Assembly: GCF_025642135.1 (NCBI RefSeq)
Contig: NZ_CP106793.1
Location: forward strand, 5,858,001-5,922,000
DNA length: 64,000 nucleotides
Direction of reading: 5' to 3'
Origin: Streptomyces cynarae
GTDB lineage: Bacteria; Actinomycetota; Actinomycetes; Streptomycetales; Streptomycetaceae
Shown: positions 63,260 through 64,000 of the stretch, piece by piece
Position numbering within the stretch: position 1 is the first letter of the stretch
Layout of the letters: every line of letters begins with the position of its first letter
Program-made: the position numbers and the translations under genes
Notes under the pieces: generated by a model
What the model was told of the DNA's origin: nothing
Seen by the model: only the letters and a program-made list of their open reading frames with translations
Databases searched by the model: none

Positions 63260-63416
63260 TCGCCTTGCTCGGGGCTCCCGGGACGATGCACACGCTTGCC
63301 CACGCACCATCTCTGATCTCCCCGTGAACTCCCGGCCGTGTTGAACGGAGGGGCGTCCTGCGTGGGCATCATGATGGACAGGCGCCGACCGGATGCCGAT
63401 GGAGAGGGGACTTGGC

Positions 63417-63725
63417 ATGTTCGGGCTGTTTGTGCGATTCACCTGCAAGGACGAAGCGGCGGCGACCGCGTTTGATGAGTTGGTGGCACGGACTGGTGAG
63501 CAGATCCGGGCGAACGAGCCTGCGACGGTGATTTACGCAGTACACCGTGTTGATGGCCGTCCCTTGCAGCGCGCGTTCTACGAGCTCTATCGGGACAAGG
63601 CGGCTTTCGATGAGCACGAGTCGAAGGACTACGTACGTGCCTTCCTCTCCGAGCGGGACAAGTACGTCTCCGCCACGGAGGTTGACCGACTGGACTTCGT
63701 CTCTGGCAAGGGTGTGGAGTACTGA
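63417..63725 (+). CDS. small ABM-like (dimeric alpha-beta barrel) protein
   Basis: 102 aa from ATG 63417 (MFGLFVRFTCKDEAAATAFDEL), GAGAGGGGA upstream; ATG 63393 is also in frame. The pattern of strand, helix and ATVIYAVHRVDGRPLQRAFYELYRDKAAFDEHESKDYV resembles antibiotic biosynthesis monooxygenase-type domains. No cofactor motif; could be a detoxifying or putative monooxygenase protein. Lies just outside the AICE. Confidence 0.65.
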   Translation: MFGLFVRFTCKDEAAATAFDELVARTGEQIRANEPATVIYAVHRVDGRPLQRAFYELYRDKAAFDEHESKDYVRAFLSERDKYVSATEVDRLDFVSGKGVEY

Positions 63726-63854
63726 GCGCTATCGGCCAGCGAGGCCTCTGGCCGGTGGCGGTCTACGGCCTCACCGGCTCCTGACTGCGGCGTGTTGTTG
63801 CAGGTGATCAGGAGAGCCGCGATCTGAGTGTGTCGGAGGTGTGTCGCGAACACC

Positions 63855-63892
63855 ACCTGGAGATCTGCGGGCAGCGCTTCGGCTCCGAACTC
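63855..63892 (+). pseudogene. fragment of an FtsK-type transfer gene
   Basis: 38 bases match 58098-58135 at 35 positions and read LEICGQRFGSEL, the core of the transfer ATPase (LEVCGQRFGAEL). No other part of the gene is present, so this is a leftover of another AICE. Confidence 0.6.
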
Positions 63893-64000
63893 AGACCCGC
63901 GTGCAGCTGTCAAGTCACGAACATCCGCGACATGACAGAGACAGGGAAAACCCCAACGCTCGAACGAGGTAGAAAAGTTCGAGCTCAGGGAGCTTCTCAT

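Overview
The window is high-GC actinobacterial chromosome, almost certainly Streptomyces. The evidence is strong G/C bias at third codon positions, frequent GTG starts, DUF6000, DUF2637, DUF5753 and SCO3933-type proteins, a pSAM2-like integrative element, and much decayed intergenic DNA. It reads as an accessory or defence-rich region, not core genome.

Region by region. (1) 1-6250: the 3' part of a very large RHS/YD-repeat protein with a variable C-terminal toxin-like tip, overlapped by a small membrane-anchored protein that is a likely immunity partner. (2) 6500-17900: small hypothetical genes, a DUF4041/GIY-YIG-type protein, a HEPN-like protein, DUF6000, a peptidoglycan-binding lipoprotein broken in its signal peptide, a secreted beta-propeller/FG-GAP protein broken by one frameshift, and several degenerate intergenic repeats. 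(3) 18185-20805: a decayed 3' half of tRNA-Arg(CCG), followed by a Septu-like ATPase + HNH pair. (4) 22316-33504: a four-gene overlapping operon. It holds a GHKL(sacsin-like)-SF2 helicase fusion, a NERD nuclease-UvrD-like helicase, DrmA and DrmB, with no drmC phospholipase-D gene. This is the best candidate for an undescribed system. (5) 34244-43223: SNF2-type helicase, DUF1156 DNA methylase and DUF499 ATPase, coupled or nearly so, matching the helicase-methylase-ATPase (Hma) type of defence cassette. (6) 43.6-52.3 kb: small genes, a HEPN + PD-(D/E)xK nuclease pair, a decayed IS5-family transposase, and a convergent PIN-like / HEPN-like pair. (7) 52.4-63.2 kb: an actinomycete integrative and conjugative element (AICE). 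It has an XRE regulator, an anti-sigma-type ATPase, an HTH + PP2C pair, a SCO3933-type regulator, FtsK-type transfer ATPase, spd spread genes, RepSA, Xis and tyrosine integrase, with repeated TCTAG operator-like sites. (8) The end holds an ABM-like small protein and a short fragment of a second FtsK transfer gene.

How the parts work together: three large nucleic-acid-processing systems (Septu-like, DrmAB with GHKL and NERD proteins, Hma-like) lie back to back on 18.4-43.2 kb, separated by non-coding DNA and a terminator. Smaller HEPN, PIN and PD-(D/E)xK genes and a mobile element lie further right. A tRNA remnant, tRNA-like anticodon-arm repeats at 11217 and 44049, and many pseudogenes mark the stretch as a long-used integration hotspot. 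All functions are inferred from motifs and architecture; no database search was run.
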